DNA of 64,000 nt from contig NZ_JAUSYL010000001.1 in the NCBI RefSeq assembly GCF_030816895.1, positions 2,976,001-3,040,000 on the forward strand. The letters are read 5' to 3'. The notes beneath the pieces are model-generated. The model saw only the letters and a program-made list of their open reading frames with translations. It searched no databases and was not told where the DNA came from. Numbering within the stretch: position 1 is the stretch's first letter; each line of letters opens with the position of its first letter. Both the position numbers and the translations under genes were made by a program. This DNA comes from Clavibacter sp. B3I6. GTDB taxonomy: Bacteria > Actinomycetota > Actinomycetes > Actinomycetales > Microbacteriaceae. Positions 40,097 to 50,233 of the stretch are shown here, piece by piece.

Positions 40097-42676
40097 GCGG
40101 GGGCGGCGGGTGGCGGGCGGCACGCGTCGCGGCGGGGCGCGCCGGTGCCCGTGGCGGTGCCGCTGCCCGTGGCGGTGCCCGTGCCCGCGGTCGCGCGCGC
40201 GTCCCCGCCGGTGCCCGCGACCCCGGCCGCACCCTCGTCCCCGTGCTCGCGATCGCCCTCCTCACGGCGCTCGCCGCGGCCGCGTTCTGGCCCGTGTACC
40301 GCGACGCGTCGTTCGTCCGCATGGCGGGGATCACGCTCGCGGTCGGCGTGCTCGTCGCGGTCGCGGGCGCCCGCCTCCGCTGGGGCAGCGCGGTCGTCGC
40401 GGGCGCCGTCATCCTCGCCTTCCTCGCGCTCGGGGTGCCGCTCGCGGTGCCGACCGCCGCGGTCGACGGCTGGCGGCCCACGCTCCGCGGGCTCGGCGAG
40501 CTGGTCGAGGGCGCGTCCCTGGGGATCGTCCGGCTGCTCACGATCGCGCTCCCGGTCGGCGACTACCAGGCCCTCCTCGTGCCCGCGTTCGCGCTCGTGC
40601 TGCTCGGGTCCGTGGTCGGCGTGACAGTGGCGCTGCGGACCCGCCGGCCGGAGCTCGCGGTGATCCCGTCCCTCGTGATCCTCGTCGCCGCGGCCGCCCT
40701 CGGCCCCGACCGCAGCCAGGGCCCGGACGCACCCGACGCCTCGGGCCTCCTCGTGCCGCTCGCGCTGGCGTGGCTCGCGACGGCGCTGCTGTGGATCGCC
40801 CGCTGCCGCTGGCGCCGCCGGCACCGCGCGGTCCGCCGCCTCGGTCGGCAGGCGGGCATCCCGGTGGAGTCGGCGTCCGACCGGCGGCGCTCGGGCGCGC
40901 GCGCCGGGGCCTCCGCCGTCGCCGTCCTCGCGGTCGCCCTCGTCGCGGGCGTCGCGGCCACGAGCGCCGCCCCGCCGGACGCCTCCCGCGCCGGCCTCCG
41001 CTCCACCGTGGAGCAGCCCTTCGACCCGCGCGCCCAGGTCAGCCCGCTCTCGTCGTTCCGCACCTACTGGAAGGCGCCGACCGTGGGGGACACGCTGTTC
41101 ACCGTCGCCGGCCTGCCCGCGGGCGGACGCGTCCGGCTGGCGGCGCTCGACACCTACGACGGCGTCGTCTACGGCGTGGGCGGCGCGCGCGGCAGCGTCG
41201 ACGCGTCCCGCACCGGGCAGGCCTCCGGCACCTTCGCGCGCGTGCCGTACCGCCTCGACCAGACGGGCGTCCCGGGCGACGGCGTGACCCTCGACGTCGT
41301 CATCGACGCGTACCGCGGCGTCTGGCTCCCCGGCGCGGGCCGCCTCGAGCGCATCGGGTTCCCGGGCGACGACGGCGGGCGCCTCGCCGACTCCTTCTAC
41401 TACGACGACGCGACGGCCACGGGCGCGGTCATCGGCGGGCTCGTCGCGGGCGACGCGTACGAGCTCGAGGCGGTCGTCGCCTCGACGCCGCCGCTCGAGG
41501 CGCTCGCCGACGAGCGCCCGGGCGACGCCGTCGCGCCCCGGCCCACGGGCGTGCCCGACGAGGTCGCGGCCCGCATCGCGGCGTCCACGGCGGCCCCCGA
41601 CGGCGCGACCGCCGGCGGCGCGGACGCCGGGGCCGGCACCGCGGCCTCGCCCGGCGCGCAGCTCGTCGCCGCGGTCTCCGCCCTCCGCGCGGACGGCTAC
41701 GTCAGCCACGGCGTCGGCGACGCGCCCTTCAGCCGGTCCGGCCACTCGGCGGAGCGCATCGCCGACCTCCTCACCACCCGCCCGATGCTGGGCGACGCCG
41801 AGCAGTACGCGGTCGCAGCCGCCCTCATGGCCGACGAGCTGGGCTTCCCGGTGCGCGTCGTCATGGGCTTCGCGCCCGGCGAGGCGGCCGTGCGCGAGGC
41901 GGAGGGGCGCCCCGTGCCGATCACCGGATCCGACGTCACGGCCTGGATCGAGGTCGACACGGCATCCTCCGGCTGGGTCGCCGTGGATCCGAACCCCGCC
42001 CGTCCGCGACGTCCCCGACGCCCTGCCCGACGAGCCCACCGAGGTCGCCCGCCCGCAGACCGTGCTGCCGCCGCCCGTCGAGGAGCAGGCCGAGCCCGAG
42101 GACCGCACGCCGCCCGACGCGAGCCGCGACGACCGGCCGGAGGCGGATCCGGCGCTCCAGGCCCTGCTCGCCGCCCTGCGCGTGGCGGGCTGGTCGCTGC
42201 TGGGGCTGGGGCTCGCGGCGTCACCGTTCCTCGCCGTGGTGGGCGCGAAGGCCCGACGGCGCCGTCGGCGACGCGGGGCGGCGGACGCGCGCGCCCGCGT
42301 CGGCGGCGCATGGGACGAGTTCCGCGACGGCGCGCTCGACCGCGGCCTCGTGCCGCCGGTCGCCGCGACCCGCCGCGAGGTCGCGCGGCTCGCCGGGGTC
42401 GGCGGGGCGCGGGGGCTCGCGGACGTCGCGGACGAGTCGGCGTTCGCGCCCGGCGACGTGCCCGATCCGCTCGCCGACGCCGCGTGGCGCCGCGTGGACG
42501 AGCTGGCTGCGCGCATGGACGCGGGGCGGACCCGGCGGCAGCGGCTGCGGGCGCTCGTGTCGCCGGCGTCGCTCCGCGGCGCGCGGCCCGGTCGGGGCAC
42601 CGGCGGGACCGGTGGTGCCGGGGGCGCGCGCGGGCGCGCCGGTGCTCCGGACGACCCGGGTCGGCCGCGCCGCTGA
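40093..42676 (+). pseudogene. Transglutaminase-fold membrane protein lacking catalytic Cys and His; one extra base near the C-terminal part
   Basis: TgpA-like layout: about six N-terminal transmembrane helices (to about residue 300), an outside domain, a transglutaminase core (about 540-640), a further helix and a cytoplasmic tail. In the core the usual GxC(E/R)xYA appears as GDAEQYA, so the catalytic Cys is Ala569; the usual HAW is TAW, so the catalytic His is Thr616. The DPxP end (DPNP) is kept. The frame breaks at C run 41994-41997; dropping one C restores NPPVRDVPDALPDEP and a C-terminal part that includes the last helix (SLLGLGLAASPFLAVVG) and ends at 42676, 860 residues in all. The break is probably a sequence error. 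GTG 40093 overlaps the DUF58 stop. Confidence 0.85.
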
Positions 42677-42766
42677 CGGGTCCTCCCCAGGCCGCGTCGC
42701 GGCCCTCCGTGCACGGTGGGCGGTCGGGGCGGGGCTCCGGCGCATGCGACGTGGTGTCCTCCGCCC

Positions 42767-45700
42767 GTGGACATCGCCCCGCCCCCGTCGCCCCCGCCCG
42801 CCCCGCCCCCGCCGTTCCCCGTGCTCGGCGTCGCGGCCCCTCTCGTGGTCAGCGCGGCGGTCTGGGCCGTCACGCGGTCGCCGTACGCGCTGCTGTTCGC
42901 GGCCCTCGGGCCCGTGGTCGCGGTCGCGGGCGTCGCCGATCAGCGCATCTCCGGCCGCCGCTCCACCCGCCGCGCCGCCCGGGAGGCGCGGGACGCGGGC
43001 CGCGCGCCTGCACGACGAGGTGCGGATGCGGGTCGCCGCCGTGCGGGCGGCGCTGCGGTCCCGCGCGCCGTCGGCCCGCGAGATCCTCGACGGGCGCGCC
43101 AACCCGGCACTCCTCTGGCGTGCCGACCCGGGCGCGGACGGCGCGGCGCCCGTCCTCGCGCTCGGCACCGGGGAGGTGTCGAGCGGGATGGTGTGGCGCG
43201 GGGATCCGGAGGCGCGGGTGCCGGACGAGCCCGCGCCCGTCCGCCGCCGCCTCGTGCGCCGCTCGGCTGCCCGGCCCCCCGTCACGGGGCCGGGCGGTCG
43301 GCGAGGCGGGTCGGGCCTCCCCGGACCCGCGCGGTGGGCGGATCTCGTCGGCTGGGTCCCCGAGGCCCCCGTCCTCGTCGCGGGCGCGGGCGGTCTCGGG
43401 CTGCGCGGCCCGCGCGCCCTCGTCGCGCCCGTGCTCCGGGCCGCCCTCGTCCAGCTCGTGCACGCGCTCCCGCCCGACGACCTCCGCGTCGTCTCCCGCC
43501 CGGCCGGCGCGGAGTGGGACTGGCTGGCGCGCCTCCCGCACGCCGCGGACGGCGCCGGCACGGAGGCGGTGACGCCGGGCGAGCCGGGCGCGTCCGTCGT
43601 CCGGCTCCGGCTCGGCGCGGGCGAGGTGGTGCTCGCCGCGGCGTCGCGGGTCGAGTCGCTCCCGGCCGCCTGCCGCACGGTGCTCGACGTCCGCGGACCG
43701 GGTGCCGCACGGATCCTCGTGGCCGAGGCCGCGCCGGACGTCCCGGCCGCCCCGCCCGGTCCCGGTCCCGGTGCCGCGCCCGTCCCGGCTGCCGAGCTCC
43801 CGCCGGTTGCCGCGCTCCCGTCGGGCGATGCGTCCGCCACCGCGCACCCCGGCGACCCGGAGGGCGACCCGCCCGTGCGGATCACGCGCACCGGCCTCGT
43901 GCGGCCCGAGCTGGTGTCCCTCACGGAGGCGGAGCGCCTCGCCGACGAGCTCGCGGCGCTCGCCCGGGACCGCGGTCTCGCCGCGGCGCGGTCGCCCCTG
44001 CCGTCCCGCGTGCCGTTCGCGGACCTCCCGTGCCCCGCCGAGCCGGCGGGCCGCCCGCGCACGCTCGCCGCCGTCGTCGGCGTCGGGCACGGCGGTCCCG
44101 TCGCGGTGGACCTCGTCGCCGACGGCCCGCACGCGGTGGTCGCGGGCACGACGGGCAGCGGCAAGAGCGAGCTGCTCGTCACGTGGATGGCGGCGCTCGC
44201 CGCGGCCCACCCGCCCGAGGAGGTCACCGTCCTCCTCGTCGACTTCAAGGGAGGCGCGGCCTTCGATCCGCTGCTCGTCCTGCCGCACGCGGTCGGCCTG
44301 GTCACCGACCTCGACGGCCAGGGCGCTCGGCGCGCCCTCGAGAGCCTCCGCGCCGAGGTCCGGCACCGCGAGCGGACACTGCGCGAGGCCGGAGCACGCG
44401 ACGTCGACGACGAGGCGGCCGCGGGGATCCTGCCGCGCCTCGTCATCGTCGTCGACGAGCTGGCCGCGCTCCTCGCCGACCAGGACGGCCTGCACGAGGT
44501 CGTCGCCGACATCGCCGCGCGGGGACGGTCGCTGGGCATGCACCTCGTGCTCTGCACGCAGCGCCCGGCCGGCGTCGTGCGCGACGCGGTGCTCGCCAAC
44601 TGCGACCTCCGCCTCTCGCTGCGCGTCAACAACGAGGCGGACAGCCGTGCCCTCCTCGGCACGACCGCGGCCGCGCGCCTCCAGGACGCCCCTCCCGGCC
44701 GCTGCCTCGTCGGGGCGCACGGCGCTCCCGCCCAGCCGTTCCAGGTCGCGGTCACGACCGCGGACGACCTGGCCGCCGTCGCCGCCGCGCGCGCGACGCG
44801 GGTCCCGGTGCGACGCCCGTGGCTGGATCCGCTCCCCGCGGTCGTGCCGCTGGCCGACCTCGCGGCGCACACCGCCGATCCGCTCACCGGTCCCCGGTCC
44901 GGCCCCGTCCCGGCACCCGGCGCCGTGCCGTCCCTCCCCTTCGCCCTCGTCGACCTGCCCGCGGAGCAGCGGCGGGCGACCGCGGTCTGGCGGCCCGGGA
45001 CGGACGGCCACCTGGTCGTCGTCGGCGGCCCGGGGTCCGGCCGCACCACGCTCCTGCGCACCCTGGCGGCCTCGGCGGCCGACGTACGCATGCACGTGCG
45101 GATGGTCCCCGCCGACGCCGAGGGCTGCTGGGACGGGCTGAGCGCCGTGGTCGCGCGCATCCGGGACCCCGCCGGCCCCCGGGATCCGCTCCTCGTCCTG
45201 GCGGACGACCTCGACGTCGCGGCCTCGCGCCTGGACCCCGAGCACCAGGCCGCGCTGCTCGAGCTGGTCGCCGTGGTCGTCCGCAAGGGTCCGATCGCCG
45301 GGGTGGCGCTCGCGGTCGCGGGGCGTCGCGCGAGCGGACCGCTGCAGGCCGTGGCCGCGGCGGCGGGCCCGCCGGTGATCCTCGCGCTCCCCACCCGGCA
45401 GGAGCACGCGCTCGCGGGCGGCGACGTCCGCCTCGTCGAGGCCCGCCCGGCACCCGGCGCGGGGGAGTGGCGGGGCGAGCGGATCCAGGTGGCGCTGCCG
45501 CCCGCGCCTGCGCCTGCACCGCACGGGACCGCCGCGGAGGCGCGCGATCCGGCGCCCCGCGTGGTCCTCGACCACGACGCCGTGCACGCCCTCGTCACCC
45601 CGTCACCCGTCGCGGCGGTCGCGCGTCTCCGCGAGCACGGCATCGACGCCGTCGACGCGGCGGATCTCCCACCGGGGTGGACGCCGGACGCACCCGTTCC

Positions 45701-46043
45701 CGTGGCGCGTCCGGACGGCACGGGGACGACGGGTCCCGGCTCCGCAGGGGCGCCCGGCACGGCCCGCGTCGTGGTCGCGGATCCCGACGTCTGGCTCCTG
45801 CGCGGACCGCTCCTCGCCGGGATCCGCCGCACCGGCAGCGTCGTGCTCGAGGGCTGCGCCCCGCGGGACGTCCGCACGCTGCTCCGCGTCCGCGCGGTGC
45901 CGCCTCCCCTCGTGCCCCTCCCCGGGCGCGCGTGGCTGGTCGCGCCGGACGGCGCCCTGCGCCGCGCCTCCTGGCCGCCGGCGCCGGCGGGGTCGACGCA
46001 GCCCGCCATCGGGGCCGCGCCGGCCGCGGGGGTCAGCCGATGA
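42767..46043 (+). pseudogene. EccC/FtsK-SpoIIIE-like membrane ATPase, one extra base near the N-terminus
   Basis: With the frame repaired, a protein of about 1091 residues. After a proline-rich start come two transmembrane helices (about 20-60), as in EccC of type VII secretion. The first FtsK/SpoIIIE ATPase domain has GTTGSGKSE (Walker A, near residue 463) and VIVVDELAAL (Walker B), plus TQRPAG and RVNNEADSRALLG, all typical of EccC. A second, shorter ATPase domain has GGPGSGRTT (near 753), with Arg in place of the Walker A Lys, and LVLADDLD. The frame breaks at CC 43007-43008; dropping one C restores DAGRALHDEVRMRV. GTG 42767 is the likely start. It lies 90 nt after the transglutaminase-like gene; no WXG100 gene is nearby. 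Confidence 0.85.
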
Positions 46044-47043
46044 GCGTCGGCGACACCCGGATCGCGCCCACCGGCACGCCGCCGCCGAGCACCACGAGGT
46101 CGAGCTCGGGGCGCACGCGCTCCACGTCCTCCCGCGTGATCGCCCCCGCCTGCGCGAGCAGCTCCAGCGCCACGATCGTGGACGCCCGCAGGCTCCCGTC
46201 GAGCGTCTTGGACGCCACGGTCGTGCCGTCGGGCGCGGTCATGATCATGATCCCCTCGGCCCCGCCCTTGGCGAAGAGACCGAGCCGCTCGATCACCACG
46301 GTGTTCGCGCGGCCCGGTCCGTCGATCGCCCAGCCCTGCGCGCGCACGGCCGCGGTGAGCGCGGCCGCGTGCCGGTACAGCGCGAACGGCGAGCCGGGCG
46401 CGGAGGTCGCGATGCGGTGGATGCCGCGCGCGAGCGCCGTGAGCGACATCGCATGCACGGGCGCGCCGCACCCGTCGACGCCCGTCGTCGCGATCCGCTC
46501 GCCCGTGAACCGCTCCACCACGTCGCGGATCCGCACCTGCAGGGGGTGGTCCGGGTGCAGGTAGTCGTCGGTCGACCAGTCGTTCGCGACGCAGGCGAGC
46601 AGCATCGCGGCGTGCTTGCCGGAGCAGTTCATGTAGACGGGCGAGGCCGGGATCCCGGCGCGCACGAGCTCGTCGCGCGCCGCCCGTTCCAGCGGCCAGT
46701 CGGCGGGGCAGCGGAGGGCGGACTCGTCGAGCCCGGCCTTCGCCAGGATCCCGCGCACCACGGCCACGTGCCGTGCGGTCGCCGCGTGGCTGGCCGTGGC
46801 GAGCACGTGCTCCTCCTCGGTCAGCTCGGCGCCGCTCGCGAGCACCGCGAGCGCCTGGAACGGCTTCATGCTCGAGCGCGGGAACACCGGCGTGGCGGCG
46901 TCGCCGACCTCGCGCAGCACCTCGCCCGCGGGCGAGAGCACCACGGCGGCGCCGATGTGGCGCGACTCCACGAAGCCGCTGCGGTCGAGCACCGCGAGCT
47001 CCACGGCGCCCTGGACGGGGATCGTCTCGACGGACGTCGCCAT
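46033..47043 (-). CDS. Asparaginase II-family protein
   Basis: A 336-residue protein of the Asparaginase_II family (Rhizobium etli AsnA-like), which hydrolyses asparagine to aspartate and ammonia. Signatures are PRSSMKPFQALAV (about 54-66), NCSGKHAAMLLACV (about 144-157; Cys and Lys near the proposed active site), TGVDGCGAPVHAM (about 190) and GLFAKGGAEGIM (about 260). No signal peptide is present, so it is cytoplasmic. Its ATG overlaps the gabT stop, so the two minus-strand genes form an operon for amino acid use. The 3' end overlaps the EccC-like gene by 11 nt tail to tail. Confidence 0.88.
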   Translation of the reverse strand: MATSVETIPVQGAVELAVLDRSGFVESRHIGAAVVLSPAGEVLREVGDAATPVFPRSSMKPFQALAVLASGAELTEEEHVLATASHAATARHVAVVRGILAKAGLDESALRCPADWPLERAARDELVRAGIPASPVYMNCSGKHAAMLLACVANDWSTDDYLHPDHPLQVRIRDVVERFTGERIATTGVDGCGAPVHAMSLTALARGIHRIATSAPGSPFALYRHAAALTAAVRAQGWAIDGPGRANTVVIERLGLFAKGGAEGIMIMTAPDGTTVASKTLDGSLRASTIVALELLAQAGAITREDVERVRPELDLVVLGGGVPVGAIRVSPTLIG

Positions 47044-48461
47044 CAGAGCGCCCGGAACGCGTCGGCGATCACACCGAGGGCGTCGTCGAGCAGCTCCTCG
47101 GAGATCGCGAGGCTCGGCAGGAAGCGGAGGACGTTGCCGTACGTGCCCGCCGTGAGGATGATCACGCCGTGGGCGTGGCAGTACGCCGCGATGGCCGCCA
47201 CCGCGTCCGCGTTCGGCTCCTTGGTGGTGGACCCGGTGCCCGGCTGCACGAGCTCGATGGCGGTCATCGCGCCGATGCCGCGCACGTCGCCGATGATGTC
47301 GTGCTCCGCCTGCAGCGCGGTGAGCGCCCGGTGCAGGTGCTCGCCGATCCGCGTCGCCTCGGCGAGCAGGCCGTGCGCGTCGATCGCCTCGAACACGGCG
47401 ACGGCCGCCGCGGCCGCGACGGGGTTGCCGCCGAACGTGCCGCCGAGCCCGCCGGGGAGGGCGGAGTCCATGATCTCTGCGCGGCCGGTCACGCCCGCGA
47501 GCGGCAGGCCGCCCGCGATGCCCTTGGCCGTGAGCACGAGGTCGGGCACGAGCCCGAGGTGCTCGCTCGCGAAGAAGCGCCCGGTGCGGGCGAGGCCCGA
47601 CTGGATCTCGTCGGCGATGAAGACCACGCCGTTGGCCGTGCACCACTCCTGCAGCGCCGGCAGGAAGCCGTCGGCCGGCACCATGAAGCCGCCCTCGCCC
47701 TGGATGGGCTCGGCGACCACGCACGCCAGGTCCGTCGCGCCGATGCGCTTCTCGAGGTACGAGATGGTGCGGGCCGCGGCCTCGGCGCCCGAGAGGCCGT
47801 CGTGGTACGGGTAGGAGCTCGGCGCGTGGTAGACGTCGCCGGCGAACGGGCCGAAGCCCGTGCCGTAGGGCGAGGCCTTGTAGTTCATCGCCATCGTGAG
47901 GTTGGTGCGGCCGTGGTAGCCGTGGTCGAGCACCGCCACCGCGCGACGGCCCGTGTGCTTGCGCGCGATCTTCACGCCGTTCTCCACGGCCTCCGCGCCC
48001 GAGTTCACGAGCACGGTGCGCTTCTCGTGCGTGCCCGGCGTGTGCTCCGCGAGCAGTTCCGCAACGCGCACGTACTCCTCGTACGGCGTCACGGTGAAGA
48101 GCGTGTGGATCACGTCGCCGAGCTGCTCGGTCGCCGCGTCCACGACCTCCTGGCGCGTGTGGCCCACCGTCGTCACGCCGATGCCGGCGCCCAGGTCGAT
48201 GAAGCGGTTGCCGTCCACGTCCTCGACGACCGCGCCGTGGGCGCGCGCGATGTAGACCGGCAGCAGGGACGAGACGCCGGGCGGCACCACGCGCTTCCGG
48301 CGCTCGTGCAGCTCGCGGGAGAGCGGCCCGGGGATCTCCGTCACGATGCGTCGCTCCTGCGGCACCTGCGGGCGCGCGACGCGGCCGGTCGGGGCGGCGG
48401 GGGAGTCGGAGGCGGAGCCGGCAGGAGTGCCGACGAGGGCGGAGTCCAGGGTGTCTGTCAT
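47043..48461 (-). CDS. gabT: 4-aminobutyrate aminotransferase
   Basis: A 472-residue class III PLP aminotransferase. It transfers the amino group of GABA to 2-oxoglutarate, giving succinate semialdehyde. Landmarks are NSGAEAVENGVKIAR (about 135), DHGYHGRTNLTMAM (about 162), EPIQGEGGF, FIADEIQSGLARTG (about 280) and the PLP lysine in LTAKGIAGGLPL. The start VPPGVSSLLPVYIARA is typical of GabT. An N-terminal extension of about 35 residues is Ala/Ser-rich. Followed with overlap by the asparaginase gene and divergent from the OsmC gene. GabT versus another omega-aminotransferase rests on family resemblance. Confidence 0.88.
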   Translation of the reverse strand: MTDTLDSALVGTPAGSASDSPAAPTGRVARPQVPQERRIVTEIPGPLSRELHERRKRVVPPGVSSLLPVYIARAHGAVVEDVDGNRFIDLGAGIGVTTVGHTRQEVVDAATEQLGDVIHTLFTVTPYEEYVRVAELLAEHTPGTHEKRTVLVNSGAEAVENGVKIARKHTGRRAVAVLDHGYHGRTNLTMAMNYKASPYGTGFGPFAGDVYHAPSSYPYHDGLSGAEAAARTISYLEKRIGATDLACVVAEPIQGEGGFMVPADGFLPALQEWCTANGVVFIADEIQSGLARTGRFFASEHLGLVPDLVLTAKGIAGGLPLAGVTGRAEIMDSALPGGLGGTFGGNPVAAAAAVAVFEAIDAHGLLAEATRIGEHLHRALTALQAEHDIIGDVRGIGAMTAIELVQPGTGSTTKEPNADAVAAIAAYCHAHGVIILTAGTYGNVLRFLPSLAISEELLDDALGVIADAFRAL

Positions 48462-48520
48462 GATCCGGCGAGTTTACCCGCGCGGGGAGCCGGATCCGGG
48501 AGGGCGGCAGCCCCGGCGGC

Positions 48521-48526
48521 TAGCGT
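48521..48526 (+). promoter_or_regulatory. -10 box (TAGCGT) of the OsmC gene, leaderless
   Basis: TAGCGT ends 6 nt before ATG 48533. The whole gene-free gap to gabT is only 71 nt and must also hold the divergent gabT promoter. No clear -35 box. Confidence 0.45.
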
Positions 48527-48532
48527 GATCCC

Positions 48533-49018
48533 ATGCAGATCGAGCACCGCTACGCCCTGTCCGTCGAGTGGACGGGCGACCGCGGATCCGGCACGTCCGA
48601 CCACCGGTCCTACGGCCGCGACCACGTCGTCCGCATCGACGGCAAGCCCGACCTGCTGGGCTCCGCGGATCGTCCCTTCCGGGGCGACGTCGACCGGTGG
48701 AACCCCGAGGACGCCCTCATCTCCGCGCTCGCCCAGTGCCACCTGCTCAGCTACCTGCACGCCGCCGCGACGGCCGGGGTCGTCGTCGTCGCGTACCGCG
48801 ACGAGGCTACCGGCACGATGCGGCAGACGGACGGCGGCGGCGGGCACTTCGTCGAGGTCACGCTGCGACCCGTGGTCACGGTGCGCGATCCGGCCCAGGT
48901 CGAGCTCGCCACGTCGCTGCACGCGGGCGCCGCCGAACGCTGCTTCATCGCGTCCTCGGTCGCCTTCCCCGTGCACCACGAGCCGCGCACCGTCGTCGCG
49001 GAGGCCGCCGGCTCCTGA
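48533..49018 (+). CDS. OsmC/Ohr-family peroxiredoxin-like protein
   Basis: A 161-residue OsmC-family protein. The family region NPEDALISALAQCHLLSYLHAA holds the first cysteine (in part: AQCHLLSYL, about residue 72), and the second reactive cysteine lies in AERCFIASSV (about 137). OsmC/Ohr enzymes reduce organic hydroperoxides with these two cysteines. The N-terminal YALSVEWTGDRGSGTS strand is typical of the YhfA-like branch rather than Ohr. Cytoplasmic; single gene with a leaderless-type promoter. Confidence 0.87.
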   Translation: MQIEHRYALSVEWTGDRGSGTSDHRSYGRDHVVRIDGKPDLLGSADRPFRGDVDRWNPEDALISALAQCHLLSYLHAAATAGVVVVAYRDEATGTMRQTDGGGGHFVEVTLRPVVTVRDPAQVELATSLHAGAAERCFIASSVAFPVHHEPRTVVAEAAGS

Positions 49019-49196
49019 TCCCCCGGCCGGCCGAGCGACCCAGCGGCCGAGCGGCCGGGCCGCCGATCGACCCGCTCCGGCATGCACCGCCACCCCCGCA
49101 TCCGACCCCCTCCGCCGTCCCCTGTCAGCCGCTCCCCGGCCGCGTCGGGCAGACTGTCCGGGTCCCTCCTCCATACCTGGTGCGTCCGCCGCGCCG

Positions 49197-50225
49197 ATGA
49201 AAGCGATGAACGTGAAGCGACGCATCCCCCTCACCCTGGCCGCGGCCGCGATCCTGGCGCTGTCCGCCTGCTCCAGCGGCGGCACGTCCGACGCGGATCC
49301 GTCGGCGAGCCCGACGGCCGGCGCGCGCACCGCGGGCGCCTCCTGCATCGACACGGCGGCGGGCGACGCGTCCAAGTCGGTCGAGGTCTCCGGCGACTTC
49401 GGGTCCGCCCCCGAGGTCACGGTCGACGGCCCGCTCACGGTCGACACGACCGAGCGCACGATCGTCACGGAGGGCGACGGCGAGGAGGTCGGTGCAGGCG
49501 AGACCGCCAACATCGCGCTCGCGGCCTACAACGGCACGTCCGGCGCAGCGCTCGACCAGCTCGCCTACAACCCCGACCAGCCGCTCGCGGCGAAGATGGA
49601 CGACGCGTCGTTCCTCCCGGGCGTGGTGCGGGCCGTCGAGTGCACCACCGTCGGATCCCGCGTCGTCGCGGTCGTGCCGGCCGCCGACGGCTTCGTGCCC
49701 GACCAGGCGTCCCAGCTCGGTCTCGGCGCGACCGACCCCGTGGTCATCGTCGTCGACGTGCTCAGCAAGGCCGCGACGCCCCTGGACCGCGCCGACGGCG
49801 CGGACCAGCCCGCGCCCGAGGGCTTCCCCGAGGTCGCCCTCGCGGACGACGGCGCCCCCACCATCACCATCCCGGACGCCGACCCGCCGACGGAGACGAG
49901 GATCGCGAACCTGAAGGTCGGGGACGGCGAGGAGGTCCCCGACGGCGCCAGCGTCACGGTGCACTACACCGGCATCAACTGGAACACGAAGAAGGTCTTC
50001 GACTCGAGCTGGGAGCGCGGCGAGCCGGCCACGTTCGTCACCTCGCAGGTCATCCCCGGCTTCACCAAGGCGCTCGTCGGCCAGAAGGTCGGCTCGCAGG
50101 TCATCGCGATCATCCCGCCCGCGGACGGCTACGGCGAGGCGGGCTCCGGCGAGGACATCGGCGGCACCGACACCATCGTGTTCGTCGTCGACATCCTCGG
50201 CACCTCGGCTCCCGCGGGCCAGTAG
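49197..50225 (+). CDS. Tandem FKBP-type peptidyl-prolyl isomerase lipoprotein
   Basis: A 342-residue exported lipoprotein; lipobox ALSAC with Cys25. Two FKBP-like domains follow. The second (about 238-337) is well conserved: VTVHYTGINW, VFDSSWERGEPATF, VIPGFTKALVGQKVGSQV and IPPADGYG. The first (about 75-195) keeps the outline (FLPGVVRAVECTTVGSRVV, VPAADGF) but has lost the substrate-pocket residues, with IALAAYNGTSG replacing the VHYTG start. It probably folds proteins outside the membrane. ATG 49197 was chosen; ATG 49206 is an equally possible start, and neither has a strong ribosome site. The 178-nt gap before it holds GC-rich repeats of GGCCGAGCG type and nothing else that I can name. Confidence 0.88.
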   Translation: MKAMNVKRRIPLTLAAAAILALSACSSGGTSDADPSASPTAGARTAGASCIDTAAGDASKSVEVSGDFGSAPEVTVDGPLTVDTTERTIVTEGDGEEVGAGETANIALAAYNGTSGAALDQLAYNPDQPLAAKMDDASFLPGVVRAVECTTVGSRVVAVVPAADGFVPDQASQLGLGATDPVVIVVDVLSKAATPLDRADGADQPAPEGFPEVALADDGAPTITIPDADPPTETRIANLKVGDGEEVPDGASVTVHYTGINWNTKKVFDSSWERGEPATFVTSQVIPGFTKALVGQKVGSQVIAIIPPADGYGEAGSGEDIGGTDTIVFVVDILGTSAPAGQ

Positions 50226-50233
50226 GGATCGCC

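Noticed and set aside
40093..42676. Active transglutaminase or protease function
   Set aside because: The catalytic Cys and His are replaced by Ala569 and Thr616, so I annotate fold only.
42767..46043. A complete type VII secretion locus
   Set aside because: Only an EccC-like ATPase is seen. WXG100, EccB, EccD, EccE and mycosin genes are absent from the window.
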